Source of the DNA: Ferruginibacter sp.
Lineage (GTDB): Bacteria; Bacteroidota; Bacteroidia; Chitinophagales; Chitinophagaceae
Assembly: GCA_025351645.1 (NCBI GenBank)
Contig: JANXVN010000292.1
Coordinates: forward strand, 1-34,032
Direction: 5' to 3'
Length of the DNA stretch: 34,032 nt
Shown here one piece after another: positions 24,893-33,522 of the stretch. A program made the position numbers and the translations under genes. The first letter of the stretch is position 1; the number at the start of each line of letters is the position of its first letter. The notes below the pieces were generated by a model. That model did not search any database and was not told the DNA's origin. It saw only the letters and a list, made by a program, of their open reading frames with translations.

Positions 24893-25654
24893 ATGAAATA
24901 TAAAATCTTTAATTTAATAGCCATCATATTAGCGGCCTTACAAACCAATGCACAGCAGTTTATAAACAAAGGCACTATTGAGTTTGAAGTGATAACAAAC
25001 ATAAAAAAAACAATGCCCGATTTTAGTTACCTCAATGAGTTAAAAGAAAGCATGCCTACTTTTAAAACGGCTTACTTCAATTACATTTTTGCTGATAACA
25101 AAAGCATTTATAAGTTTACCCGTTACGATGAAAAGAAAGCAAAAATACCGGAGTTTTTTACTAACGGCGATGATGAGAATGAGTGGTACACAGACTTTAA
25201 TACCGGCACCAGCTATGTACAGAAAAGCATTTGGAATTCGCCGTTTAATTTAAAAGACAGCATTAAAGATATACAATGGAAACTCTCTAACGAAAGCCGC
25301 ATTATAGCTGGCTTTAACTGCCGCAAAGCGGTTGGTAAAATAATGGACAGCGTGTATGTTTTTGCTTTTTATACAGATGAAATTACCATTAGTGGCGGGC
25401 CTTGTACAATACATGGCCTTCCAGGCATGGTATTAGGCGTTACGATACCACGTTTATATATGTCGATATTAGCAACCAAGTTAATGGTGACCGATGTAAA
25501 GACGGACATGATTAAACCCACCGCTGCTAAAAAATATTATACACCTAAAGAACTGAAAGACATACTTGCCAAAAGATGGCAAAACGATGGCGATGAGGAT
25601 AATGAAGATAACAAAAAATGGAAAGAACAGATGTATTGGAATTTATTGTTGTGA
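24893..25654 (+). CDS. GLPGLI family exported protein
   Basis: A 253-residue protein with a short signal peptide (MKYKIFNLIAIILAALQTNAQ) and the family signature GGPCTIHGLPGMVLGV (HGLPGM at about 174-179), which gives the family its name. Family members are often encoded right after TonB-dependent-like barrel genes in Bacteroidota, as here. Function is unknown; a periplasmic or surface role alongside the barrel protein is inferred. The C-terminal part is acidic (DGDEDNEDNKKW). It is the second gene of the barrel operon. Confidence 0.9.
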   Translation: MKYKIFNLIAIILAALQTNAQQFINKGTIEFEVITNIKKTMPDFSYLNELKESMPTFKTAYFNYIFADNKSIYKFTRYDEKKAKIPEFFTNGDDENEWYTDFNTGTSYVQKSIWNSPFNLKDSIKDIQWKLSNESRIIAGFNCRKAVGKIMDSVYVFAFYTDEITISGGPCTIHGLPGMVLGVTIPRLYMSILATKLMVTDVKTDMIKPTAAKKYYTPKELKDILAKRWQNDGDEDNEDNKKWKEQMYWNLLL

Positions 25655-25740
25655 TAATATGGATGCCGTAAATAATAGAATTGGTAAGAATAGTTATAGA
25701 TGTATGATAAACACCCTTTTCAAATAAAATAGAGAAAATT

Positions 25741-25977
25741 ATGAGTACAGTTAGGATACGGCAAAAGCTTCATAATTATCTTGAGATAGTGGGTGATAAA
25801 AAAGTTAAGGCAATGTATGCTCTTTTTGAAGAGGAGATTGAGCAAGCCGGAATTGAATATACAGATGAGTTTAAAGAAGAATTGAATAAGCGATATGATT
25901 ATTACAAAAATGGGGCTAAAATGATTACCGCTGAAGAAGCAAACGCAAGAATAGAGAAAATCATACAAAAAGGTTAA
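25741..25977 (+). CDS. Addiction-module antitoxin-like protein
   Basis: A 78-residue, charged, largely helical protein ending MITAEEANARIEKIIQKG. This resembles the C-terminal Y-x-x-G-x-x-(M/S)-T-x-E-E-x-x-x-R-(I/L) segment of Bacteroidota addiction-module proteins that neutralise RelE/ParE toxins. Its TAA stop overlaps the ATG of the following toxin-like frame (TAATG), the translational coupling typical of type II toxin-antitoxin pairs. The family assignment rests on this tail and on the neighbour. The toxin frame is broken, so the antitoxin may be an orphan. Confidence 0.7.
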   Translation: MSTVRIRQKLHNYLEIVGDKKVKAMYALFEEEIEQAGIEYTDEFKEELNKRYDYYKNGAKMITAEEANARIEKIIQKG

Positions 25978-26346
25978 TGAAGTACGCTGCCATATATTCA
26001 CCAGCTGCGTTGATTGAATTTATAGATACAGTAAAATGGTATAATGTGCGCAGTAACATTACTTCAGAAAATTTTGTGCTAGCGGTAAAAGAGAAGATAA
26101 GTGACATTTTGCAAGGACCCTTTTCGGTACCGCAATAGCTTTGAATTTTATAGAGAAACATCGTTAAAAAAATATCCGTTTTATATTATTTATTTTGTTG
26201 ACGAAACTGAAAAAATTATTGTCGTGACATCTATCTTTCATCAAAAAAGAAACCCTAAAAAAATACATGAAATGGCACAAAGTTACAACAGTGGAAAACT
26301 GCTGATTCTTTGTGCATTATTTATATCAATAAATTTATTTTCCTAA
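25977..26346 (+). pseudogene. RelE/ParE-family toxin, disrupted by a one-base frameshift
   Basis: The frame starting at 25977 reads MKYAAIYSPAALIEFIDTVK and stays open to DILQGPF before diverging and stopping (SVPQ, TAG) at about 26139. The next frame picks up exactly there as PFRYRNSFEFYRETSLKKYP, then FYIIYFVDETEKIIVVTSIF and HQKRNPKK, the typical C-terminal half of RelE/ParE toxins. The switch needs one skipped base at GGA-CCC-TTT-TCG (about 26116-26127), inside a CCCTTTT run. So this is a one-base insertion, a sequencing/assembly error, or +1 frameshifting at CCC-T. A second oddity is about 27 extra residues after RNPKK, which run over the end of the amylase gene. The pieces together are clearly one family member; its being inactive is inferred. 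Confidence 0.75.
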
Positions 26347-28197
26347 CTCCATCACCACCGTTTTATAAGAACCCAACGTAAGATCTTTTAAATCTGTCTT
26401 ATTTTTTGTAATGATATCTGTCGCAGAAGCAAAGCCCGTTGTGCGCTCTGCATACTTGCCAAAAGAAATTACCTTATCGCTCTTAGACGTATTCATCACC
26501 ACCATTATAGTTTGTTTATCATCGTACCTAAAGTAAACATACACGCCATCTTCCGGCACGTATTGCATCATTTTGCCGTAACCGATGGCAGATGAGTTTT
26601 TTCTAAAATTAGCTAGTGCATGCACATGCCGCCATATCTCATGGTCTTTTACAGTGCGGCCGCTTAGCTCAAATTTATTTAGTTTATCGCCTGGGAAACC
26701 TCCTGGAAAATCAAGCCTTACGTAGCCATCATTAGGTGATGTGGTGCCGGTTGTTGCCAGCTCATCCCCGTAATATATCTCTGGTATGCCACGGCAGGTA
26801 AACAGCCAGCATAAAGATGATTTGTACTTGTCCATATCTTCACCAACAAAAGAGTAGAACCTTGTCATGTCGTGGTTATCCAGAAAAATCACATTGCGCA
26901 TCGGGTCTTTATAAACAAAATCCTGTGCCAGTGTGGTGTATAAATTATTAACGCCATCCGACCAGCCGAAATCCTTTGTCATAGCATCTTGTATGCCCCA
27001 TAGAGTTTGAAAATCGGTAGTAGCCTGCAGGTTGCTTTTAAAGGGGATAGTATAATTATTTTGCGCAAAATAACTTTGGTTAGGCACGCCATGCACCCAT
27101 GTTTCACCAAACATTGTTATCTGTGGAAAGTCGTCCATCAATGCCTTATTGCAACGGTTCATAAACGGCAGGTCGTTATAGCCGTAGGTATCAATGCGCC
27201 AGCCATCTATGCCAAATGCTTCTACCGTCCAAACTGCATGCTGTATTAAAAAGTTGGCAACGTATTCATTGCTTTGATTAAGGTCGGGCATTTGTTTGGT
27301 GAACCAACCATCGGTCATTTTCTTTTTATCGATGGCGGCTGCATAAGGGTCAAAAACTGTTTGGTCTTTATAATTACTATTGGTATAAACAGGCCATTGG
27401 TGCACCCAGTCCTTCATAGGCATATCCTGTATTGTAAAGTGATAAATGCCTACGTGGTTATATACTGCATCCTGTATAATTTTCATGCCCCTTGCATGTA
27501 CGGAATCAATTAATTGCTGGTAAGATTTTTCTCCGCCCAGCCGAGGGTCTATTTTATAATGGTCGGTAAAAGCGTAGCCATGTTCTGTACGGTCTGGCAT
27601 ATCATTTTCCAGTACAGGGTTTAACCATAAAGTTGTAACACCAAGTTCCTGCAAATATTGCAGGTGGTTGGTAATGCCTTGTAAGTCGCCCCCATGGCGG
27701 TTAAAAACGGTATCCCTGTTTAGGCTTTGGTCACGCATGCCAGGTACTTTATCGTTGGATGGGTCGCCGTTGCTAAAACGGTCGGGCAATATCAGGTACA
27801 TAAAATCGCTGGAGTTTACGCCTTGCGCATAGCTTCTTCCTTTGCCTTCGCGGCGTGCTTTTAACTCATATTGCAAGCCAATCGTCTTTAAAAAAGGGAA
27901 TTTAAACTTGCCTGGTTTTGCAGATGCATCTATCACCAAATCAAGAAAAACATAGTTAGGGTTTTCTACCCTGTTTATCTTGACAAGGCTTACGCCGGTT
28001 GCCAATTTTACGCCACCAGGGCCCATCTTTATCATGGGGATGCTATCGGCAATATGTTCGCCATGCACCATAACCTGCAGCTTATTCCACTTCATGCCCG
28101 TAAACCAGTTGGTTGGGTAACATTGGTATTTGGTTTGTTGTGCGTACGATAAAGCCGTACTACCAATCAAAAGGCACATTACAAAAACTCTTCTCAT
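26335..28197 (-). CDS. Exported alpha-amylase family enzyme, SusA/cyclomaltodextrinase-like (GH13)
   Basis: A 620-residue glycoside hydrolase with a signal peptide (MRRVFVMCLLIGSTALSYAQ), so periplasmic or surface-linked. Domains are an N-terminal cyclomaltodextrinase-type beta domain (about 22-120), a GH13 barrel (about 128-530) and a C-terminal beta domain. Catalytic positions are Asp336 in GIDGWRIDTYGY, Glu365 in MFGETWVHG and Asp443 in FLDNHDMTRF; the DAVYNHVG block (243-250) is also present. By similarity to Bacteroides SusA it is expected to cut maltodextrins, pullulan or cyclodextrins. It begins 6 bp after the MFS transporter stop on the same strand, so the two form a maltodextrin-use operon. 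No SusC/SusD pair is adjacent. Confidence 0.93.
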   Translation of the reverse strand: MRRVFVMCLLIGSTALSYAQQTKYQCYPTNWFTGMKWNKLQVMVHGEHIADSIPMIKMGPGGVKLATGVSLVKINRVENPNYVFLDLVIDASAKPGKFKFPFLKTIGLQYELKARREGKGRSYAQGVNSSDFMYLILPDRFSNGDPSNDKVPGMRDQSLNRDTVFNRHGGDLQGITNHLQYLQELGVTTLWLNPVLENDMPDRTEHGYAFTDHYKIDPRLGGEKSYQQLIDSVHARGMKIIQDAVYNHVGIYHFTIQDMPMKDWVHQWPVYTNSNYKDQTVFDPYAAAIDKKKMTDGWFTKQMPDLNQSNEYVANFLIQHAVWTVEAFGIDGWRIDTYGYNDLPFMNRCNKALMDDFPQITMFGETWVHGVPNQSYFAQNNYTIPFKSNLQATTDFQTLWGIQDAMTKDFGWSDGVNNLYTTLAQDFVYKDPMRNVIFLDNHDMTRFYSFVGEDMDKYKSSLCWLFTCRGIPEIYYGDELATTGTTSPNDGYVRLDFPGGFPGDKLNKFELSGRTVKDHEIWRHVHALANFRKNSSAIGYGKMMQYVPEDGVYVYFRYDDKQTIMVVMNTSKSDKVISFGKYAERTTGFASATDIITKNKTDLKDLTLGSYKTVVMELGK

Positions 28198-28203
28198 AGT
28201 TAT

Positions 28204-29724
28204 TTATTTAATTTTTATCCTAAGGGTTAAGAGGGCAGCCAGTATCATCATACAGCCACCAAGCACGATAGTGTAGATGGCATTGCCATGAAAAATATGC
28301 TTGGTAAAAAAGCCCAGTAAAGTAGCGGCCAATATTTGAGGGATAACAATAAAGAAATTAAAAATACCCATGTAAACACCCATCTTATTGCTTGGCAGCG
28401 ATGTTGTGAGCATTGAGTAAGGCATTGATAAAATACTTGACCATGCCAGCCCAACACCTGCCATGCTTAGTATCAGCAGATTTTTATCTTTAAAAAAATA
28501 AAAAGAAATTAAGCCTACGCCACCTGCTACCAGGCAAATTAAATGCGTAGTGGGGCGATTGGTTTTTTTTGCGATAACAGGCAATAAAAAAGCGAACAAT
28601 GCAGAAAAACCATTATAAAAACCAAAGAGTACGCCCACCCAATTTCCTATTTCATTATATCCTTTGGAAGTGGTATCTGTTGTATGTGCTATGTTTTGTG
28701 CCAGCGCTGTGGTGGCATATATCCACATGGAAAACAATGCGAACCAGGTAAAGAATTGTACTACTGCCAATTGCTTCATGGTATCGGGCATCTGGTATAA
28801 ATCATTCACAACTTCAACTAAGCCAGTTTTTTTATTATTGGTTAATAAGTACCCTGCTATCAATTGCACCAAACCAAAACTTGCAATGCCCAGTGTAAGC
28901 ACATACAATTCTTTTTCTAATGGCAGTTCAAAATGGGTGGCGTTATAATAATAAAGCAACAACGTAAATACTGCGCCAAAAATTAGCCATACAATGCCTT
29001 TATTATAAAATGATTTTACAGGAGTTGCTATAATAGAATAATCCACCTGCTGTTCTTCAATTGTGCCGAAACTTTTAAGTTCTGCCGGCGAATATTCTTT
29101 TGTTGTAAAAACCGTGTAGGCAACCGATGCCAAAAATACCACGGCACCAATGTAAAATGCAATCTTTACCGAGTCTGGCACTATGCCCTGTGCGGCTTCA
29201 TTTGCTACACCGCATTTGGTTAACAAATAGGGCAGTACAGATGATACTACGGCACCGATACCTATAAAAAAACTTTGCATCGCATAACCTTGGGTACGTT
29301 GTTCATCTGGCAGCATATCGCCTACAAAAGCACGGAAAGGTTCCATCGAAATATTGATAGACGCATCCAACAGCCACAACATAATGGCAGCCATCCATAG
29401 GGCATAAACATTGGGAAAAAATATTAAAGCAAGCGAGGCCAATACAGCCCCTATTAAAAAAAATGGCCTTCTCCTTCCCCACCTGGGGCTCCAGGTCTTA
29501 TCACTTATATACCCAATTACCGGTTGCATTATTAAACCTGTAATTGGGGCGGCTATCCATAAAATGGGTATGGAATCTATATCGGCGCCAAGCGATTGAA
29601 ATATCCTGCTCACATTGGCATTTTGTAAACCGAAGCCAAACTGGATACCTAAAAAACCAACACTCATATTAATGATTTGCCGGAGGGTTAGCAATGGTTT
29701 TTGAGCTGTAAATAATTCGGGCAT
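28204..29724 (-). CDS. MFS sugar transporter, SUC/GPH-like
   Basis: A 506-residue inner-membrane protein with about twelve predicted helices. The start LRQIINMSVGFLGIQFGFGL, ANVSRIFQSLGA, then GYISDKTWSPRWGRRRPFFL (the loop 2-3 signature with RWGRRRP) match the sucrose/maltose-proton symporter group seen in Bacteroidota. A long central loop (about 210-240) separates the two halves. The likely substrate is maltose or short maltodextrins, inferred from the directly following amylase gene. It is the first gene of the operon. A 17-bp palindrome lies 20 bp before its start codon. Confidence 0.88.
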   Translation of the reverse strand: MPELFTAQKPLLTLRQIINMSVGFLGIQFGFGLQNANVSRIFQSLGADIDSIPILWIAAPITGLIMQPVIGYISDKTWSPRWGRRRPFFLIGAVLASLALIFFPNVYALWMAAIMLWLLDASINISMEPFRAFVGDMLPDEQRTQGYAMQSFFIGIGAVVSSVLPYLLTKCGVANEAAQGIVPDSVKIAFYIGAVVFLASVAYTVFTTKEYSPAELKSFGTIEEQQVDYSIIATPVKSFYNKGIVWLIFGAVFTLLLYYYNATHFELPLEKELYVLTLGIASFGLVQLIAGYLLTNNKKTGLVEVVNDLYQMPDTMKQLAVVQFFTWFALFSMWIYATTALAQNIAHTTDTTSKGYNEIGNWVGVLFGFYNGFSALFAFLLPVIAKKTNRPTTHLICLVAGGVGLISFYFFKDKNLLILSMAGVGLAWSSILSMPYSMLTTSLPSNKMGVYMGIFNFFIVIPQILAATLLGFFTKHIFHGNAIYTIVLGGCMMILAALLTLRIKIK

Positions 29725-29743
29725 AGCAATCGTTTTATTTATT

Positions 29744-29760
29744 TGTGTACAAAATACACA
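29744..29760 (-). promoter_or_regulatory. Palindromic site before the transporter-amylase operon
   Basis: TGTGTA-CAAAA-TACACA is a perfect 6-bp inverted repeat with a 5-bp centre. On the minus strand it contains TATTTTG, near to a -7 element, so a bound regulator would block or position RNA polymerase. It is a reasonable candidate operator for sugar control. Confidence 0.45.
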
Positions 29761-29773
29761 TTGTAAATTAAAA

Positions 29774-29803
29774 GAAAAAAAACATCCTGTCAGTCAGGAT
29801 GTT
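29774..29803 (-). terminator. glgC terminator
   Basis: On the minus strand AACATCCTG-ACTGA-CAGGATGTT is followed by a run of eight T. It lies 18 nt after the glgC stop and separates glgA-glgC from the transporter operon. Confidence 0.92.
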
Positions 29804-29820
29804 GAACTATTTTATGCAGC

Positions 29821-31098
29821 TCAAATAACATATCCGTCGCTGAGTATGGCACCTTTTTTTAAAACAACGATACCATTCTTAACGGTGTAAAGCGCATGGT
29901 CGGCATCTGCAAGATGGTTGCCTCCGTTAATGCGTACATCATTGCCTATACGGCAATTTTTATCAACGATGGTGTTCTTGATATAACACCTGTCGCCGAT
30001 GCCTAATTGTGGTATATGTTTTTCTTTATTAGCAGCTATTTCATTAATTGTTTCGTAGTAATCGTTGCCCATTATGTAACAGCTTACAATGGTAGAGCCG
30101 TGCCCAATACGGCTCCTAACGCCTATTACGCTATTTTCCATGCGGCTTGCATTTATTATAGACCCTTCGGCAATGATAGTTTTTTCCAGGGTAGTGCCAC
30201 TTATTTTAGCAGGGGGCAACATCCTTGCACGGCTGTAAACCACCTTCTGGTTATCAAATAAATTAAAAGGAGGAAGGTCTAAGGTGAGGGAAAGATTGGC
30301 CTCAAAGAATGAATAGATATTCCCTATATCCGTCCAGTAGCCATCGTATTGGTAACTGATTACTTTATGTGTAACGATTGAATTTGGTATAATCTCTTTG
30401 CCAAAATCAGTAGCATCGGATTTATCAGTTTCCAGCAAATCGAATAAAAGCTTCCTGTTAAAAACATAAATACCCATGGATGCTAAATAGATACGCCCCT
30501 GGTTTTTCATTTCGTCACCAGTATCGCTTACCCAGCCTGGCAAAACGTCTACAGAGGGTTTTTCTATAAAGCTGGTAATGATATTTTCTTCATCACTTTT
30601 AAGGATACCAAACTCTGGCGCTTCCCTACCGTTTACGGGTATAGTCGCAATAGAAATATCCGCACCGCTGTTTTTATGGTTGTCAATCATTTCTTCAAAA
30701 TCCATTTGGTACAACTGATCGCCACTTAGTATCAGCACGTAATCAAATTCGTACGCAACTATATGCCTTAAAGATTGCCTCACCGCATCTGCAGTGCCCT
30801 GGAACCACGCATTGTTATCAGGTGTTTGTTCTGCCGCCAGTATATCAACAAAACCTTTGCTAAACATGCTAAACTGATAAGTGTTTTTAATATGCTTGTT
30901 AAGCGAAGCAGAGTTAAACTGCGTAAGCACCAAAATACGGTTTATGCCCGAATTGATGCAATTGGAAATAGGTATATCAACCAAACGGTACTTGCCTGCA
31001 ATGGGCACTGCTGGTTTACTTCTGCTGGCGGTTAGCGGATACAGCCTTGATCCTGCTCCACCTCCAAGTACTATCGATATTACTGATTTACTATCCAT
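29821..31098 (-). CDS. glgC: Glucose-1-phosphate adenylyltransferase
   Basis: Makes ADP-glucose from glucose-1-phosphate and ATP, the committed step of bacterial glycogen synthesis. The 425 residues are full length. The nucleotidyltransferase domain has LGGGAGSRLYPLT (11-23), SKPAVPIAGKYRLVD (27-41), FQGTADAVRQ, LSGDQLYQMD, FGILKSD and FIEKPS. The C-terminal half is a left-handed beta-helix with hexapeptide-like repeats (GTTLEKTIIAEGSIINASRM, IGVRSRIGHGSTI). It follows glgA by 71 bp on the same strand, so glgA-glgC are probably one transcript, ended by a strong hairpin. Confidence 0.97.
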   Translation of the reverse strand: MDSKSVISIVLGGGAGSRLYPLTASRSKPAVPIAGKYRLVDIPISNCINSGINRILVLTQFNSASLNKHIKNTYQFSMFSKGFVDILAAEQTPDNNAWFQGTADAVRQSLRHIVAYEFDYVLILSGDQLYQMDFEEMIDNHKNSGADISIATIPVNGREAPEFGILKSDEENIITSFIEKPSVDVLPGWVSDTGDEMKNQGRIYLASMGIYVFNRKLLFDLLETDKSDATDFGKEIIPNSIVTHKVISYQYDGYWTDIGNIYSFFEANLSLTLDLPPFNLFDNQKVVYSRARMLPPAKISGTTLEKTIIAEGSIINASRMENSVIGVRSRIGHGSTIVSCYIMGNDYYETINEIAANKEKHIPQLGIGDRCYIKNTIVDKNCRIGNDVRINGGNHLADADHALYTVKNGIVVLKKGAILSDGYVI

Positions 31099-31169
31099 AT
31101 ATGGCGGGGTTATTTAGTTTAAAAATATAAAAGCAATGCATTTTAAAGATATAAAAAAATGAATAAAAA

Positions 31170-32585
31170 TTATTGTAAACTACTGTACAAGCTGATATAT
31201 GCCTCAGCGCTTTTCTCCCAACTGTTATCAATCTGCATAATAGCAGACCGTATCTTTTGCAACCGCTTTGTTTGTTTGTATAATTCCAACGCCCGATGTA
31301 TGGAATAAGTAATATCGCCTACGGTAGCATCGTTAAAAAGTATGCCATAACCATTGGGGTCACCATAATCAACAACGGTATCCCGCAGCCCGCCAGTATT
31401 ACGCACAATGGGTATAGTACCATAGCGCATGGCGTACATTTGGTTAAGCCCGCAAGGCTCTACCCTACTTGGCATCAATAAAAAATCTGCGCCGGCATAC
31501 ATCTGGTGGCTAAGCTTTTCGTTATAGCCTATCTTGGAATTGTAAAAGCCAGCAAGTGGTTGCTTCATATTTTCAAGCGCATATTCTACTGAGGGGTCGC
31601 CGCTGCCAAGTATTAAAAAATTCATGCGGCCTTGCATGTGGTATACAGCATCGTATATAACCTGTGGCAACAAATCGGCTGCTTTTTCGTGCACCAGCCT
31701 GCCAATAAAAACAATTAGCGGTTTATAAATATCTAAATTGAAAAGGCTGCAAAGTACTTTTTTGCTTTGCAGCTTGCCATCGGCTAAATTAGCAACGCTA
31801 AAGTTTGGGGAAATGTAAGTATCTACAGCGGGGTCCCAAACTGCATCGTCAATGCCATTTAAAATACCAGTGCATTTGCCTTTTTCGTATTCAAATAAAT
31901 TTTCCAGCCCGTTGGCATTTTCACGCATTTCTTCCAGGTAACTCATGCTTACCGTTGTTACCTGTAAAGCACATTTAACAGCGCTGGCTAATGGGTTGAT
32001 GTTATTCTGCCAATCAAGTTTGCCCCACTCCCAGCTATTAAAGCTTGGCAGGTAATTAGATTTATCCCAGCTCATCCATCCCTGGTATTGGGCGTTGTGT
32101 ATGGTAAGCACTGTGGGTATAGCTGCAAGGTGCTGGTAAGCGTAACAATGCTGCATCATAAAAGGGATAAGCCCGGCCTGGTGGTCGTGTACATGAACTA
32201 TATCCGGTTGATGGTTCCATTTGCTAAGCCAATCAACCACAGCAATCTGAAAAGCGGTGAACCTTTCTGAATCATCATCATAACCATATACCTGCTCTCT
32301 ATCTAATAGCCCATTGATGTCAACTAAATAAAGATCAAACCCAAGTTTGTTGGTAGTTTCTTTAATGATGGTATAATCAAAAAAACGCGGCCCCATCCAA
32401 AAAGAGCCTTTGTGTGTGGTATCAAAATTATTCTCATATAAAAATTTGGTTTGGTACATGGGCATTACCACTTTGGCAAGATGGCCGAACTGGTTCTGGT
32501 ATTTTGGCAAAGCCCCCACTACATCACCTAAACCACCTGCTTTTGCTACTGGATAACATTCGGCGCTGACATGTAATATTTCCAT
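31170..32585 (-). CDS. glgA: Glycogen synthase (ADP-glucose type, GT5)
   Basis: Transfers glucose from ADP-glucose to the non-reducing ends of an alpha-1,4-glucan. The 471 residues are the usual length. The ADP-glucose-binding motif KAGGLGDV is at 15-22, followed by HVHDHQAGLIPF, LTIHNAQYQG, GILNGIDDAVWDP and the C-terminal SRVEPCGLNQMYAMRYG with GGLRDTV, all as in GT5 glycogen synthases. It is the first gene of the glgA-glgC unit. About 370 bp without a gene lie upstream. Confidence 0.97.
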   Translation of the reverse strand: MEILHVSAECYPVAKAGGLGDVVGALPKYQNQFGHLAKVVMPMYQTKFLYENNFDTTHKGSFWMGPRFFDYTIIKETTNKLGFDLYLVDINGLLDREQVYGYDDDSERFTAFQIAVVDWLSKWNHQPDIVHVHDHQAGLIPFMMQHCYAYQHLAAIPTVLTIHNAQYQGWMSWDKSNYLPSFNSWEWGKLDWQNNINPLASAVKCALQVTTVSMSYLEEMRENANGLENLFEYEKGKCTGILNGIDDAVWDPAVDTYISPNFSVANLADGKLQSKKVLCSLFNLDIYKPLIVFIGRLVHEKAADLLPQVIYDAVYHMQGRMNFLILGSGDPSVEYALENMKQPLAGFYNSKIGYNEKLSHQMYAGADFLLMPSRVEPCGLNQMYAMRYGTIPIVRNTGGLRDTVVDYGDPNGYGILFNDATVGDITYSIHRALELYKQTKRLQKIRSAIMQIDNSWEKSAEAYISLYSSLQ

Positions 32586-32959
32586 CTTTATTAAGATTTT
32601 CTAAAATCATTTCAATTTATGAATGTTTTTTGTGTGAACAATCAAAGCAGCAAAATAATAATTGATATCCTGGTAGATTTATATTTTCTCTTTTAATTCA
32701 AGTTGCTTCTATTTAGCATTTTACAGATAGTAAAAATTTGATGAACAAAACTTAAAATCTGTTGTGGAGTGATTAGCCAAAAATGAGCCGAAAAATTATT
32801 TGAGGCAGCTAGCAGCTCACTTATATCCGGGAAATTTATCATGCTAATTAACAACCTTTCTGTTTGTACTAAAAGAAGGTTATCTTACATAGACTATTTC
32901 ATTATTGCGTAACGGCATTTTGCTAATTATTTATTGTATTACAATTAAAATTATCAGTC
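32586..32959. other. Divergent intergenic region between glgA and the DoxX gene
   Basis: No ORF or RNA gene is recognised in these 374 bases. The only structure seen is a weak imperfect hairpin near 32850-32880 (AACCTTTC facing AGAAGGTT), which has no T-run. Promoters of both divergent genes should be here, but no convincing TAnnTTTG element was found for either. Confidence 0.4.
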
Positions 32960-33442
32960 ATGGAAAAAGTTACCCCGCTTCAACAAAACCCTTTTATCAG
33001 CCAACCTAAATGGCTTACTTTATTAAGGATAATTTTAGGATTTATTATTTTATGGAAAGGGTTTACTTTTTTTCGAAATTCTGTTACTGTGGAGACAATG
33101 CTAAAAGGAGGCAGCTTTCATTTGTTAAGCGATAATAGCCAGATAGTAGCATTCATCATCACTTATATAAATTTATTGGGTGGCTTTTTTATTTTGGTAG
33201 GCCTGTTTACCCGATGGATGTGTGTTATACAAATACCTATTATTATTGGCGCTATCGCTTTTGTAAACAGCAAGGCAGGTATGAGCCTTTCCAATACTGA
33301 ACTACTGCTTTCTATGATTGTGTTGGTACTGCTGATAGTGTTTGCTGTAAAGGGAAGCGGGGTACTTTCTGCAGATGAATATTTTAGAAATTATACAAAG
33401 GCAGCTATTGAGCCAGGGCATACAGAAAAGTTGTTTCACTAA
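32960..33442 (+). CDS. DoxX family membrane protein
   Basis: A 160-residue inner-membrane protein with about four hydrophobic helices (about 19-40, 62-84, 88-106, 114-132). The first helix region LRIILGFIILWKGFTFFRN and the second with YINLLGGFFILVGLFTRW match the DoxX/SURF4-like fold (G-x-x-L-x-x-G-L-x-T-R-x). Substrate and function are unknown for most members; some are linked to redox stress. It stands alone on the plus strand, facing an LLM-class monooxygenase gene. No functional link is claimed. Confidence 0.82.
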   Translation: MEKVTPLQQNPFISQPKWLTLLRIILGFIILWKGFTFFRNSVTVETMLKGGSFHLLSDNSQIVAFIITYINLLGGFFILVGLFTRWMCVIQIPIIIGAIAFVNSKAGMSLSNTELLLSMIVLVLLIVFAVKGSGVLSADEYFRNYTKAAIEPGHTEKLFH

Positions 33443-33522
33443 TTAAATTTTAATCATCAACCAAAAGAGAAAAGCATTATAAATGAGCAAGGCATTTTCT
33501 GTTATTGCTATTTAAATGTAAT

